From Paraburkholderia sp. BL10I2N1 (GTDB taxonomy: Bacteria > Pseudomonadota > Gammaproteobacteria > Burkholderiales > Burkholderiaceae): 64,000 nt of DNA. Location: positions 1,302,001 to 1,366,000 of the forward strand of contig NZ_SNWA01000002.1 of the NCBI RefSeq assembly GCF_004361815.1, written 5' to 3'. The notes under the pieces were generated by a model, which worked only from the letters and a program-made list of their open reading frames with translations, made no database searches and had not been told where the DNA came from. Made by a program: the position numbers and the translations under genes. This document shows, in pieces, positions 10,157 through 17,202 of the stretch; position 1 is the first letter of the stretch; every line of letters begins with the position of its first letter.

Positions 10157-10390
10157 TCATATCAGCTTTGCGACCGGCGATGAACGGCAACTGCAGCCGC
10201 CACATGCGCCGCCGGCATATCGCAAATGCCTTTCCCGCCGACTGCGAACGAGCCAGGCAACCGCATGCCGGCATTGATGCGGATGCTTCTCAAAGGTCGC
10301 CTTGTTCGCCGGATCGATCAACACCGTGACCGGGCCGAACCCGGATGTCAGACAAACGAGGAGCGCATGCCATGATAATATCATTATCAT
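10157..10390 (-). pseudogene. Decayed ribbon-helix-helix repressor gene
   Basis: The frame contains PVTVLIDPANKATFEKHPHQ, which matches LTILIDPVKKEAFEKLCAAQ of the intact RHH protein at 12137-12334 (9 of the 14 residues from T to K are identical). After FEK the similarity vanishes and the frame becomes Cys/Arg-rich, so the helix-turn-helix part is lost. Palindrome B overlaps its 5' end, as palindrome C lies just upstream of the intact gene. I infer a duplicated, inactivated regulator copy. A chance resemblance is less likely but possible over so short a stretch. Confidence 0.45.
10373..10389. promoter_or_regulatory. Palindromic operator B (7-3-7)
   Basis: TGATAATATCATTATCA, identical to operator A. 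It overlaps the start of the RHH remnant and lies about 210 bases upstream of the first spermidine-synthase-like gene. Confidence 0.7.
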
Positions 10391-10599
10391 TGTCCACCGC
10401 CTGCCTGTGGGACAGGTTTATGCCCCCAGGGGCTAGTCGTCCCGTCTCGGGTTATTGGTCCCGGCGGCAGGACATTCATGTCTGCCCGGACTGGAACCGG
10501 AGGACAGATGCGGGCCGCCAGTCAGCCCGAAGACGCAGCGGTCATCGCATGCGGTGGGCGGACCGAAGACCCGAACAGTAACCTCGCTTGGACCGCAGC

Positions 10600-11415
10600 A
10601 TGGATCACTCTCACGCGTCGTTCGACGCCTACATGAAGTTTCTTGCCGGGCCATCCGTCGACGGTGCGCCCGTGGTGCTGGAAACCGAGCACGCGCTTTC
10701 GCTGCACTTCGATCTGCTGGCCACGCAGAGTTTCATGTCCCGGCGTGACCCCGACAGGCTGGTGCTCGGCTACACCCGGACCATGATGGGATTCCTGCTG
10801 CTGCAGCCGGCGCCCACCAGAATCTCCATGATCGGCCTGGGCGGTGGATCGCTGGCAAAGTACTGCCACCGGTATCTCCCGGATACCAAAGTCGTGGCTG
10901 TCGAAATTGACCCGGCCGTGATCGCGCTACGTAATACATTTCATATTCCACCCGATAGCGAGCGATTCGAGGTGATCTGCGCGGACGGGGCGGAATACGT
11001 CAAGGGCCACGATGCGCGCCCGGACGTGATTCTGGTGGATGGCTTTCTGGCACACGGCATGCCTGCGCAACTGGGTAACGCCGGCTTTTACTCGGCTTGT
11101 CATGCGCGGCTTGCGGGCGATGGGGTGCTGGTCGCCAATTTCGCCGACGACGATCCCCATATTCCATACTACGTGGAAGAGGTGCGTTCAGTGTTCGGTG
11201 AGTCGCTTTCCATTTTCATGGCCGAGGACAGTTGCAACTACACGCTGTTTGCCTGGAAGGGCGCGCCGGGACTTCCCTCCCGGGATAAGCTCCTCGCGCG
11301 TGCGCGCGTCCTGGTCACGACACATCCCCTGAACCTGCGCGGGGCCGCACGCCGTTTGAAGCAAGGCGTGGGGCTCGCTTCAGACTGGACATTCGGGCGG
11401 AAGCTGACCGGCTGA
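10600..11415 (+). CDS. Spermidine-synthase-like protein, paralogue 1
   Basis: 271 residues with a Rossmann SAM-dependent fold of the spermine/spermidine synthase family. The nucleotide loop is MIGLGGGSLAKYC. The acidic strand end is VAVEIDPAVIALR, followed by ERFEVICADGAEYV and PDVILVDGF. Genuine polyamine synthases carry a GGGDG loop and a catalytic Asp in a D-x-x-D-P-x-G motif. Here the loop is GGGS and the second motif is DGFLAHGMPA, so the reaction is probably different and unknown. An upstream TTG at 10588 is possible, but the ATG at 10600 looks better. Two paralogues lie at 12815 and 16355, all sharing a YTR-MM-F block. Confidence 0.8.
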   Translation: MDHSHASFDAYMKFLAGPSVDGAPVVLETEHALSLHFDLLATQSFMSRRDPDRLVLGYTRTMMGFLLLQPAPTRISMIGLGGGSLAKYCHRYLPDTKVVAVEIDPAVIALRNTFHIPPDSERFEVICADGAEYVKGHDARPDVILVDGFLAHGMPAQLGNAGFYSACHARLAGDGVLVANFADDDPHIPYYVEEVRSVFGESLSIFMAEDSCNYTLFAWKGAPGLPSRDKLLARARVLVTTHPLNLRGAARRLKQGVGLASDWTFGRKLTG

Positions 11416-11603
11416 CGAAACGGCTGACGGACGCCCGATCTGCGCGGCCGGAACGGAAGTGCGGCGTGATGCGTCCACAACATACAGGCACGCGCGACGG
11501 TCGATACCGGCACCTCATGCAAGGGCCCCGGGAAGACATGACAGTCAAGGTGCCGGGACCCGGCATGGGTCCGGCAGCATCGGCGGTGCGTTGAATACCA
11601 AGG

Positions 11604-12002
11604 CTATGCCGGACCGCCGCTCATGTCCCTGCTCAGGGTAGCCACGCATTGGGCGTAGACGACGATCACCCGCGGTGATGCGAAGTTGATCTGCATGTCC
11701 CGCGTGAACAACCAGGATGCGTCCGGTTGGCCACGCACGATGTCGCCGGCTTTCACGAGTTGCCGCGCGAGATCCGCGGCCATTCGACTCAATTCAACCC
11801 GCAGGAGCCAGTCGGCATGATGATCGTGGCGACGCAGCCAGACCCTCGTGCTCTCAACAAGATGATCGGGCTGCAGCCACGCTCCGGTGGTGCGAAAGGC
11901 AAATATCTCGGATAACGTGAGAAAGCACAGCACCTCTGCGTTCGTCTCAAGTCGGTGCATCCTGCGACCTGTCATATCGTTGCGGCCGCGACGGCCGGAC
12001 AT
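11604..12002 (-). CDS. Hypothetical protein
   Basis: 132 residues when started at the ATG of MSGRRGRNDM, which has GAGGGTAA at suitable spacing; a TTG lies 24 nt upstream. The protein is Arg-rich and soluble, with a strand-helix pattern such as DWLLRVELSRMAADLARQLV and a C-terminal SPRVIVVYAQCVATLS. No family is recognised. It sits between the spermidine-synthase-like paralogue 1 and the RHH gene. With the RHH gene 134 bases upstream on the same strand, co-transcription from palindrome C is possible. Confidence 0.55.
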   Translation of the reverse strand: MSGRRGRNDMTGRRMHRLETNAEVLCFLTLSEIFAFRTTGAWLQPDHLVESTRVWLRRHDHHADWLLRVELSRMAADLARQLVKAGDIVRGQPDASWLFTRDMQINFASPRVIVVYAQCVATLSRDMSGGPA

Positions 12003-12136
12003 CGTCACGTTACCCTCATCGTGCAATCTTTCCTATGCACGCTGAAGCAGGCTGCCGAAGAGGCCTGCGGTGCCGTGGAACCAGGACAGCGCGATGCCTG
12101 CGCGGGGTCACGTCGCTGACCTGGCGCCGGCGTACC

Positions 12137-12334
12137 TCAGGCGGTTTTTCGGCGTGGACGCGCGCCCATTGCGCTTTTGGTCCGGTAGCTGACGCCATGC
12201 TGATCGAGGTAGTCGCGGATCAGTTGCCGCACTACCTGTGAGGGCGTCAGGTCCTGCGCCGCGCAAAGTTTTTCGAACGCTTCCTTCTTCACAGGATCGA
12301 TCAGAATCGTGAGTCGAGCGCTTTTCGTTTCCAT
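12137..12334 (-). CDS. Ribbon-helix-helix (CopG/Arc-type) DNA-binding protein
   Basis: 65 residues. The N-terminal beta-strand is ARLTILIDP, helix A is VKKEAFEKLCAAQ, the turn is DLTPSQ, and helix B is VVRQLIRDYLDQHG. This is the complete RHH fold, which dimerises through the strand and inserts it in the major groove. A basic tail (RTKSAMGARPRRKTA) follows. RHH proteins usually repress their own promoter through short palindromes, and palindrome C begins 22 bases upstream of the start. I propose this as the regulator reading the 7-3-7 palindromes in this cluster. No toxin partner is seen next to it, which argues against a toxin-antitoxin role. Confidence 0.8.
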   Translation of the reverse strand: METKSARLTILIDPVKKEAFEKLCAAQDLTPSQVVRQLIRDYLDQHGVSYRTKSAMGARPRRKTA

Positions 12335-12356
12335 GACGGTGGGCGAAGTCCAAGTA

Positions 12357-12373
12357 TGATAATTAAATTATAA
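12357..12373. promoter_or_regulatory. Palindromic operator C (7-3-7, one mismatch)
   Basis: TGATAATTAAATTATAA. The left half matches the consensus and the right half differs at one base. It is followed by TTCAT in a generally A/T-rich patch. Position just upstream of the RHH gene suggests autoregulation. Confidence 0.6.
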
Positions 12374-12505
12374 TTCATCGTGTGGCCCGAGTCATCTTCG
12401 TGGCACCAGAATCACGCGGCGGCCGGCGATTCCCGCTTGCATCGCCGATGCCCAGCAGCTCAGCGGCCAGGAAACCAAAGACGTGCAGCGCGCGGAGACG
12501 GTACG

Positions 12506-12733
12506 CTAAATCTCCGCCCTGGCACGCAGAAAATCCTGTCCAGCCCGGGTAATCGACACACCGCCCCGCCCATTCGCGGGGACGGATACCAACCCGGCGT
12601 TACGCAGTTCCTGCGCGACCGACCAGTTTAGCGTGGGCGCGTCGCGGCCGTATCGCTGCTGGGCCAGACGCTCAAGCGCCCAGATGGCTGCATGGGTCAG
12701 GGGGCTGCTGTCGTTGTCACGTTCCGCTGTCAT
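12506..12733 (-). CDS. Small hypothetical protein
   Basis: 75 residues from the ATG of MTAERDNDSS, which has GAGGA eight bases upstream; a GTG 21 nt further up is less likely. It is helical with a C-terminal WSVAQELRNAGLVSVPANGRGGVSITR-type stretch that looks like a winged-helix or MarR-like half (helix, turn, Gly-rich wing, strand). Too short for a firm assignment. It stands between the RHH gene and paralogue 2 on the minus strand. Confidence 0.55.
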   Translation of the reverse strand: MTAERDNDSSPLTHAAIWALERLAQQRYGRDAPTLNWSVAQELRNAGLVSVPANGRGGVSITRAGQDFLRARAEI

Positions 12734-12814
12734 TTTCCATCCTCGAGAATGCACCTGCTCAAACAGGCCACGAACGTGCAGGGGTTGCCATCCACCAGCG
12801 ACAGATGCATCCGC

Positions 12815-13582
12815 TCAGCACGTCTGTTCATATCGTTGCCAGTTAAATTTCTTGCCGTACTCGATGCGGGTGGCCGTCGCATGGAGGTTCACCGCATGTG
12901 TGGGTCCGAGTGCGCGCGCCCGGTCGAGCATCGTTGCGAAGGACGGAAGCTCATCCGCGCCCTTCCACGCAAACACAGTGACGTTGTGTTCACTCCCTTC
13001 CGACGGCGCCAGGGTTACCGCGTTCGCGAAGGCCTCCCTGAGCGAGCGCAGGTAGCGATGGAAGTCCGGTTCGTCGGTCACCAGATTGGCCACCAGGACG
13101 CCGTCATCGCTCAACCTGCGACGACAGGCTTCATAAAACGTCCTGCTGCCCAGTTCTGCGGGCAGACCATCGGCATTGAAACCGTCGACCAGCAGCACGT
13201 CGGGCCGGTGATCCGGAACGGTGACGTACTGCGCGCCATCGGCACAAACCACCCTGAAGCGTTCACTGTCACGCGGAACATGAAACCGGTCGCGCAGCGC
13301 GATCACCTGGGAATTGATTTCGACGACGGAAATCATGGTGTCGGGCAAATGACGATAACAGTATTTCGCGAGCGACCCGCCACCCAGACCGATCATCGAA
13401 ATGCGGCGCGGGAATGGCTGGAAGAGCAGGAAGCCCATCATGGTGCGCGTGTAACCCAGCGCAAGGGCGTAGGGATCGTGCCGCAACATGGTGCTCTGCA
13501 CGCCGCGCGCATCGAAGTACAGTGAAACGACCTGGTCATTCTCTATGACCACCGGCTTGCTCGTCTTCCTCTTTCTTTTCAT
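12815..13582 (-). CDS. Spermidine-synthase-like protein, paralogue 2
   Basis: 255 residues, same family as 10600-11415. It has RISMIGLGGGSLAKYC, VVEINSQVIALRDRFHVP, ERFRVVCADGAQYV and PDVLLVDGFNADGLPAELG. The N-terminus is shorter and strongly basic (MKRKRKTSKP), and the first domain seen in true spermidine synthases is reduced. The GGGS loop and DGFNADGLPA again replace the canonical catalytic motifs. It lies 68 bases downstream of the HPr-like gene on the same strand, so it is probably the third gene of a palindrome-D operon (unknown protein, HPr-like, paralogue 2). Confidence 0.8.
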   Translation of the reverse strand: MKRKRKTSKPVVIENDQVVSLYFDARGVQSTMLRHDPYALALGYTRTMMGFLLFQPFPRRISMIGLGGGSLAKYCYRHLPDTMISVVEINSQVIALRDRFHVPRDSERFRVVCADGAQYVTVPDHRPDVLLVDGFNADGLPAELGSRTFYEACRRRLSDDGVLVANLVTDEPDFHRYLRSLREAFANAVTLAPSEGSEHNVTVFAWKGADELPSFATMLDRARALGPTHAVNLHATATRIEYGKKFNWQRYEQTC

Positions 13583-13650
13583 GTGTGTGATTGAATAGTT
13601 CGCATGCGGGGCCGATCGACAGGCGTGAGCCGGATCCCCGCATCGGTCCG

Positions 13651-13914
13651 TCAGAAAGAGTCCTGCACATGAAGAATGGCCGCAAGCGCTTCAAGCGCTG
13701 CAGTCTCGTCGGGACCGGTCGCGAGAATGCGCACCTGCGTGCCCGGCTTCGCCCGAAGGGACATGACCGACATGACATCCTTGGCATTGACGGACCGGCC
13801 GTTCGCCATACAGACGATGTCGCTCGCAAACCGGGCGGCGCTAACGGCGAGCCTCGCTGACTCGTGCCCGTTTAAACCCCATCGACCACCAATCTGAATC
13901 AATGCCTCGACCAA
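13651..13914 (-). CDS. HPr-like protein lacking His15 and Ser46
   Basis: 87 residues if started at the TTG at 13914, which has AAAGGGGAG just upstream. That start puts residues in register with HPr. The His15 phosphorylation loop (GLHxRP) is GLNGHE, so position 15 is Asn and Arg17 is His. The Ser46 region (AKSIMGVMSL in firmicutes) is AKDVMSVMSL, so position 46 is Asp. The rest of the HPr fold is kept (NGRSVNAKD, GTQVRILATGPDETAALEAL). An in-frame ATG at 13956 would add 14 residues. It cannot work as a phosphocarrier; a regulatory, possibly constitutive P-Ser-mimicking role is inferred. It sits 60 bases (18 from the ATG) after the upstream gene. Confidence 0.75.
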   Translation of the reverse strand: MVEALIQIGGRWGLNGHESARLAVSAARFASDIVCMANGRSVNAKDVMSVMSLRAKPGTQVRILATGPDETAALEALAAILHVQDSF

Positions 13915-13974
13915 CCCCGCTCCCCTTTGTACGTAAGCAGTGACCCAGCGCCCCATGTCCCCACGCAGTCGCGC

Positions 13975-14466
13975 TCAGTGCATCACGCTTGCAATGACCT
14001 GGGCAAAGAAAGCACGCAGCAGTGGATCCCACGTTTCATTCCGTACTGCAATTTCGGCCGTGTCGAGCCGCCGCATGTCCCGATCCAGATACACCACGCG
14101 CAACGATTTCGGATGCGGTGGACCGACAAAGAACTGACCGTCATCGTCCAGAAACAGGCACGGCCTCTGCCTGTATCGCGCTCCGGACCGCGAGGTCGCG
14201 TCGTGGACGTGGCGAGCCGATTCCTTCTGATAGACGAAGATGACGTTCACTCCGCACGCTTCCAGGCGGTCACAGATATCGGAAAACCGGTAGAGCATCT
14301 GGAATCCGCGTTCACCCGCCTTGTCCACGCCGATGACGATCAGTCCGCGACGACCCATTACGTCCCTCAGATACCGGTGCGTGTAGTCGTGGGACAGCAG
14401 CGGAACACTTGCATCAATCACATCGACCTCCCCGCCGCGCCCGGACAGTTGCCCCGTTTCGCGCAT
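13975..14466 (-). CDS. Unknown protein, possible thioredoxin-like fold
   Basis: 163 residues. GRRGLIVIGVDKAGERGFQM reads like a strand-loop-helix, followed by a helix, then ACGVNVIFVYQKESA, and later RPCLFLDDDGQFFVG. This order of strand, helix, strand, helix and a C-terminal hairpin recalls peroxiredoxin or thioredoxin folds, but the CxxC or peroxidatic Cys is absent. I do not assign a function. It is the first gene behind palindrome D (73 bases upstream) and probably heads an operon with the HPr-like gene and spermidine-synthase-like paralogue 2. Confidence 0.55.
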   Translation of the reverse strand: MRETGQLSGRGGEVDVIDASVPLLSHDYTHRYLRDVMGRRGLIVIGVDKAGERGFQMLYRFSDICDRLEACGVNVIFVYQKESARHVHDATSRSGARYRQRPCLFLDDDGQFFVGPPHPKSLRVVYLDRDMRRLDTAEIAVRNETWDPLLRAFFAQVIASVMH

Positions 14467-14539
14467 GCCTGGCCTGCAACATGACCAGCAGGATTGTGGC
14501 CCGTAGCCGCCATATCATTACCATAACAGCATACATTAA

Positions 14540-14556
14540 TGATAATTATATTATCA
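14540..14556. promoter_or_regulatory. Palindromic operator D (7-3-7)
   Basis: TGATAATTATATTATCA, a perfect 7-bp inverted repeat extended by A and T on each side. It is 73 bases upstream of the minus-strand gene at 14466 and about 185 bases beyond the end of the DUF1275 gene. Confidence 0.7.
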
Positions 14557-14726
14557 TGTTTTTGCACTACTCACCCTGACGGATCCGGCTGGCCTGTTTG
14601 CCGGTTCTCCAATGCGCAGGTGCGTGACCGTGGAGGGTGGTCGCGAAGCAGTAGGTTGCGTGACTCCGGATTGACGGCGCATGCCGGGTCCGAACGGTCG
14701 TCTGCCGTGTGGTTTGTGGCCGCAGC

Positions 14727-15488
14727 CTAACGATCAAGTCGATAGATCTGCGCGCGCAGGTCGTCGATGAGAGGAACAATGGCCAGCACAATCAGCACGC
14801 CCGCAAGCGGCACCGTCGACGCGTATCCAATGTGCTTGAATCCCATTGCCCCCGTGACGCCACCGACGAAGAACATGGCCAGCATCGTCCCGTGAACTTT
14901 CAGCCTCGTTCGATTCGCCAGCACAAACGGCTCTGCGGGGTCGACGCTGGAGGAATTCCAGTAGAAAAGTTTGCCGAGCTCGATGCCGATATCCGTCACG
15001 ATGCCGGTCATGTGGGTGGTACGGATTTCCGCGCCCGACAGCTTGGTGATCATCGCGTTCTGCAGCCCCATGATGAAGCACAGCAGCACGACCGTCGCGG
15101 GCACGAACAGGGTCTCCCACATCGCCAGATGGCCGCCGAGCAATCCGAAGCACAGGAGCAGAAGCGCCTCGATCAGCAACGGCGACGCGTACTGACTGTT
15201 CAGCCGCCGGCGCCGCCCCCAATTGACGAGCATCGCGGAACTGGCAGCGCCGAACATGAACGAAATCAGCGATCCGGCGCCCGCCAGAACCAGCGAGAGG
15301 TCGCCCAGTGCAGTCTGATCGGCAATTGCCGATACCACGCCGCTCATATGGGACGTGTATTGCTTCACCGCCAGGAAGCCGCCGGCGTTGGTTGCGCCAG
15401 CCACGAACGCGAGCGAGAAGCCAAGCTGCCTGTCGGCCCCGGAACTGCGGTCCTTTCCGGTCAGCGCCCGGAAATAGTGTGCTGGCAT
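14727..15488 (-). CDS. DUF1275 (YoaK-type) membrane protein
   Basis: 253 residues with about six hydrophobic helices. The family signatures are present: LAFVAGATNAGGFLAVKQYTSHMSG near the N-terminus, IMGLQNAMITK in the middle, then IRTTHMTGIVTDIGIELG. Function of the family is not established; an inner-membrane transporter-like role is usually proposed. A homologue lies at 29951. It is divergent from the CZB-like gene, with palindrome E in the shared 393-base intergenic region (15489-15881), which holds no other gene. Confidence 0.85.
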   Translation of the reverse strand: MPAHYFRALTGKDRSSGADRQLGFSLAFVAGATNAGGFLAVKQYTSHMSGVVSAIADQTALGDLSLVLAGAGSLISFMFGAASSAMLVNWGRRRRLNSQYASPLLIEALLLLCFGLLGGHLAMWETLFVPATVVLLCFIMGLQNAMITKLSGAEIRTTHMTGIVTDIGIELGKLFYWNSSSVDPAEPFVLANRTRLKVHGTMLAMFFVGGVTGAMGFKHIGYASTVPLAGVLIVLAIVPLIDDLRAQIYRLDR

Positions 15489-15682
15489 CAGGTATCAACC
15501 CGTGTGTTCGTCAGTCCAGGTGCGCTTCGACAAAAGCCGGCACCGGCGCAGCAGGTGGGATTTTGAATTTCCACGCGCAGGGTGAAGTCCTGCATTCGCG
15601 GTGCCCCGAGCGAACACGGCACGTTCGTCGCGCACGCCGCTGGATCGTCGCGTATGGAATCAGATCAACAAAGCTGCTAGGA

Positions 15683-15699
15683 TGATAACGCAATTATCA
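15683..15699. promoter_or_regulatory. Palindromic operator E (7-3-7, one mismatch)
   Basis: TGATAACGCAATTATCA. The left half differs at one base from the consensus. It lies between the divergent DUF1275 gene and the plus-strand run 15882 to 24365, so it could control the CZB-like gene, paralogue 3 and the whole hydrogenase-related operon. Confidence 0.65.
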
Positions 15700-15881
15700 T
15701 TAACTGGTAACTTGATGCTCCTGACGAAGCCTCCACGAGGCCAGTAACAGGCAGGGAAGCCTTCTATGTGTTCGCAGCGGCAACGATCCAGGGGCAACGT
15801 GGTTCGTAGCGGCAAAAGGACAGGGTTCGGCAACTGGCGGGATGCCGGCCCGACGGGCGCGCCGTATTGGGGAGAAGTGTC

Positions 15882-16277
15882 ATGACGTTTGACGACTTTC
15901 TTGAAGGGCACCGGTTAGCTGGCGTCTCGTTGGGTGATGGCATGCTTGAGCGCGTGCGGCTCGCCAGGTCCGCGTTCGACAACGAGCGGCTCGACGGACT
16001 CGGGCGCTGGGTTCATGAAGTTCAGGCGCGGCGGGACGACGCTCCTGAGCTTCACCAGTTGATGCTGGCACATGCAAGCTTCCGTGCCATTGCGCTGATA
16101 ATCGAGATTTCCGTCACGCAGGGGAGACTCGCTGACGCGGTCGCCATGCTTGAGTCTGACGGTCTGCTCGATAACGCGACGCGCATGCTCGCGCACGCGC
16201 TGTCGTGTTTCGAAAAGTGCCAGGACGTGGGCGCCACGCTCGCATTCACGCCAGCATCGCACGGCCTTATACATTAA
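15882..16277 (+). CDS. CZB-like (chemoreceptor zinc-binding-like) small protein
   Basis: 131 residues, ATG preceded by GGGGAGAAG. The region LGRWVHEVQ..., ELHQLMLAHASFRAIAL, a Gly-containing turn (TQGRLADAVAML) and the C-terminal NATRMLAHALSCFEK follow the pattern of CZB domains (LGKW, then HxxFH-like helix, then A-x-x-L). The first zinc His and the Cys of the usual HWxxR/C motif are not evident, so zinc binding may be lost. CZB domains sense zinc or hypochlorite in signalling proteins. It is 77 bases ahead of spermidine-synthase-like paralogue 3 and probably the first gene of that operon. Confidence 0.55.
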   Translation: MTFDDFLEGHRLAGVSLGDGMLERVRLARSAFDNERLDGLGRWVHEVQARRDDAPELHQLMLAHASFRAIALIIEISVTQGRLADAVAMLESDGLLDNATRMLAHALSCFEKCQDVGATLAFTPASHGLIH

Positions 16278-16354
16278 GGTTGACGTGACAACCCAGTCGT
16301 CGTGTGACTCCGTTTCGTGGCAACTGATCTGCGCAGTTTCAGGAGAATATTGAC

Positions 16355-17182
16355 TTGTCGGCCGATCACAATCAGTTCAGGCAGGCCCTGGCGGAGCGGT
16401 GGGGAAAGACGTATGGAAAACCCGTGGTGCGCGAGGGGCTGCGCACGCGGTCGCTGTGTTTCGACGCCTTCGGCATACAAAGCTCAATGCGCACGAGTGA
16501 TCCGCTCGAACCGGATCTGTCGTACACGCGGGCCATGATGTCGTTCCAGCTCTTTCACCCCGCCCCCAGGGACATCCTGATCGTGGGTCTGGGCGGAGGA
16601 TCCCTGTCGAAACACTGCTTCCACAAATTTCCGTTGGCACGGGTGACCACCGTGGAAATCGACGAGGGAGTGATCGCGTTACGCGAGTGTTTTTTCATTC
16701 CGCCTGATTCGGAACGATTCCGGATCGTGCACGCCGACGCCGCCAAATATCTCCCGGACAGGATTGGCATCGCGGATGTAATCCTGCTCGACGGTTTTAA
16801 CGCGTTTGGCCTGCCCGCCAGCCTGTCGAGTCAGTACTTTTACGACTGCTGCCATGCCGCGCTGCGTGATGAAGGCGTGCTGGTAGCCAATCTGCTCAAC
16901 AACGACTCGCAGCTACCCACCCACCTCGACCGGATACGCCGTGCGTGCGACGGAAAACTGTTCCGCACCATGGCGCGACGCGAAGGCAACACCATTGCCA
17001 TCGGCATCAGACAGGCGATCGTGCCGGGATGGCAGGACCTCTATGCCCGCGCCGAAGCCATCACGAAATCGATGGGGCTTGACCTGTGCCAGTATGTCAA
17101 AAAAATGGAACGTCACCACCGGGTAGAACCGGTTTCGGGATACCCTTCGTCCTCCACACTGGCCGTTGAACAAAACATCTGA
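16355..17182 (+). CDS. Spermidine-synthase-like protein, paralogue 3
   Basis: 275 residues starting at TTG with AGGAG nine bases upstream; no better start is available. Family motifs are ILIVGLGGGSLSKHC, VTTVEIDEGVIALRECFFIP, ERFRIVHADAAKYL and ADVILLDGFNAFGLPASLS. It is the most diverged of the three, with an extra C-terminal tail of about 30 residues (VKKMERHHRVEP..). The GGGS loop and lack of a D-x-x-D-P motif argue against spermidine synthesis. Only 20 bases separate it from the hyfB-like gene, so it is almost certainly co-transcribed with the membrane complex. Confidence 0.8.
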   Translation: MSADHNQFRQALAERWGKTYGKPVVREGLRTRSLCFDAFGIQSSMRTSDPLEPDLSYTRAMMSFQLFHPAPRDILIVGLGGGSLSKHCFHKFPLARVTTVEIDEGVIALRECFFIPPDSERFRIVHADAAKYLPDRIGIADVILLDGFNAFGLPASLSSQYFYDCCHAALRDEGVLVANLLNNDSQLPTHLDRIRRACDGKLFRTMARREGNTIAIGIRQAIVPGWQDLYARAEAITKSMGLDLCQYVKKMERHHRVEPVSGYPSSSTLAVEQNI

Positions 17183-17202
17183 CGGCAACGGAGACAACGC
17201 CG

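Noticed and set aside
12137..12733. Toxin-antitoxin pair formed by the RHH gene and the small gene at 12506
   Set aside because: The gene at 12506 does not resemble any toxin, is not overlapping, and lies upstream with a 172-base gap holding the operator.
10371..14560. Short frames starting MIMILS or MIISLS at the palindromes
   Set aside because: The A/T-rich palindrome itself encodes these residues; the sequence after it is not protein-like, apart from the RHH remnant.
10600..17182. Genuine polyamine synthesis genes (speE)
   Set aside because: The GGGDG loop and catalytic Asp motif are altered in all three; no speD or speA-like partner lies nearby.
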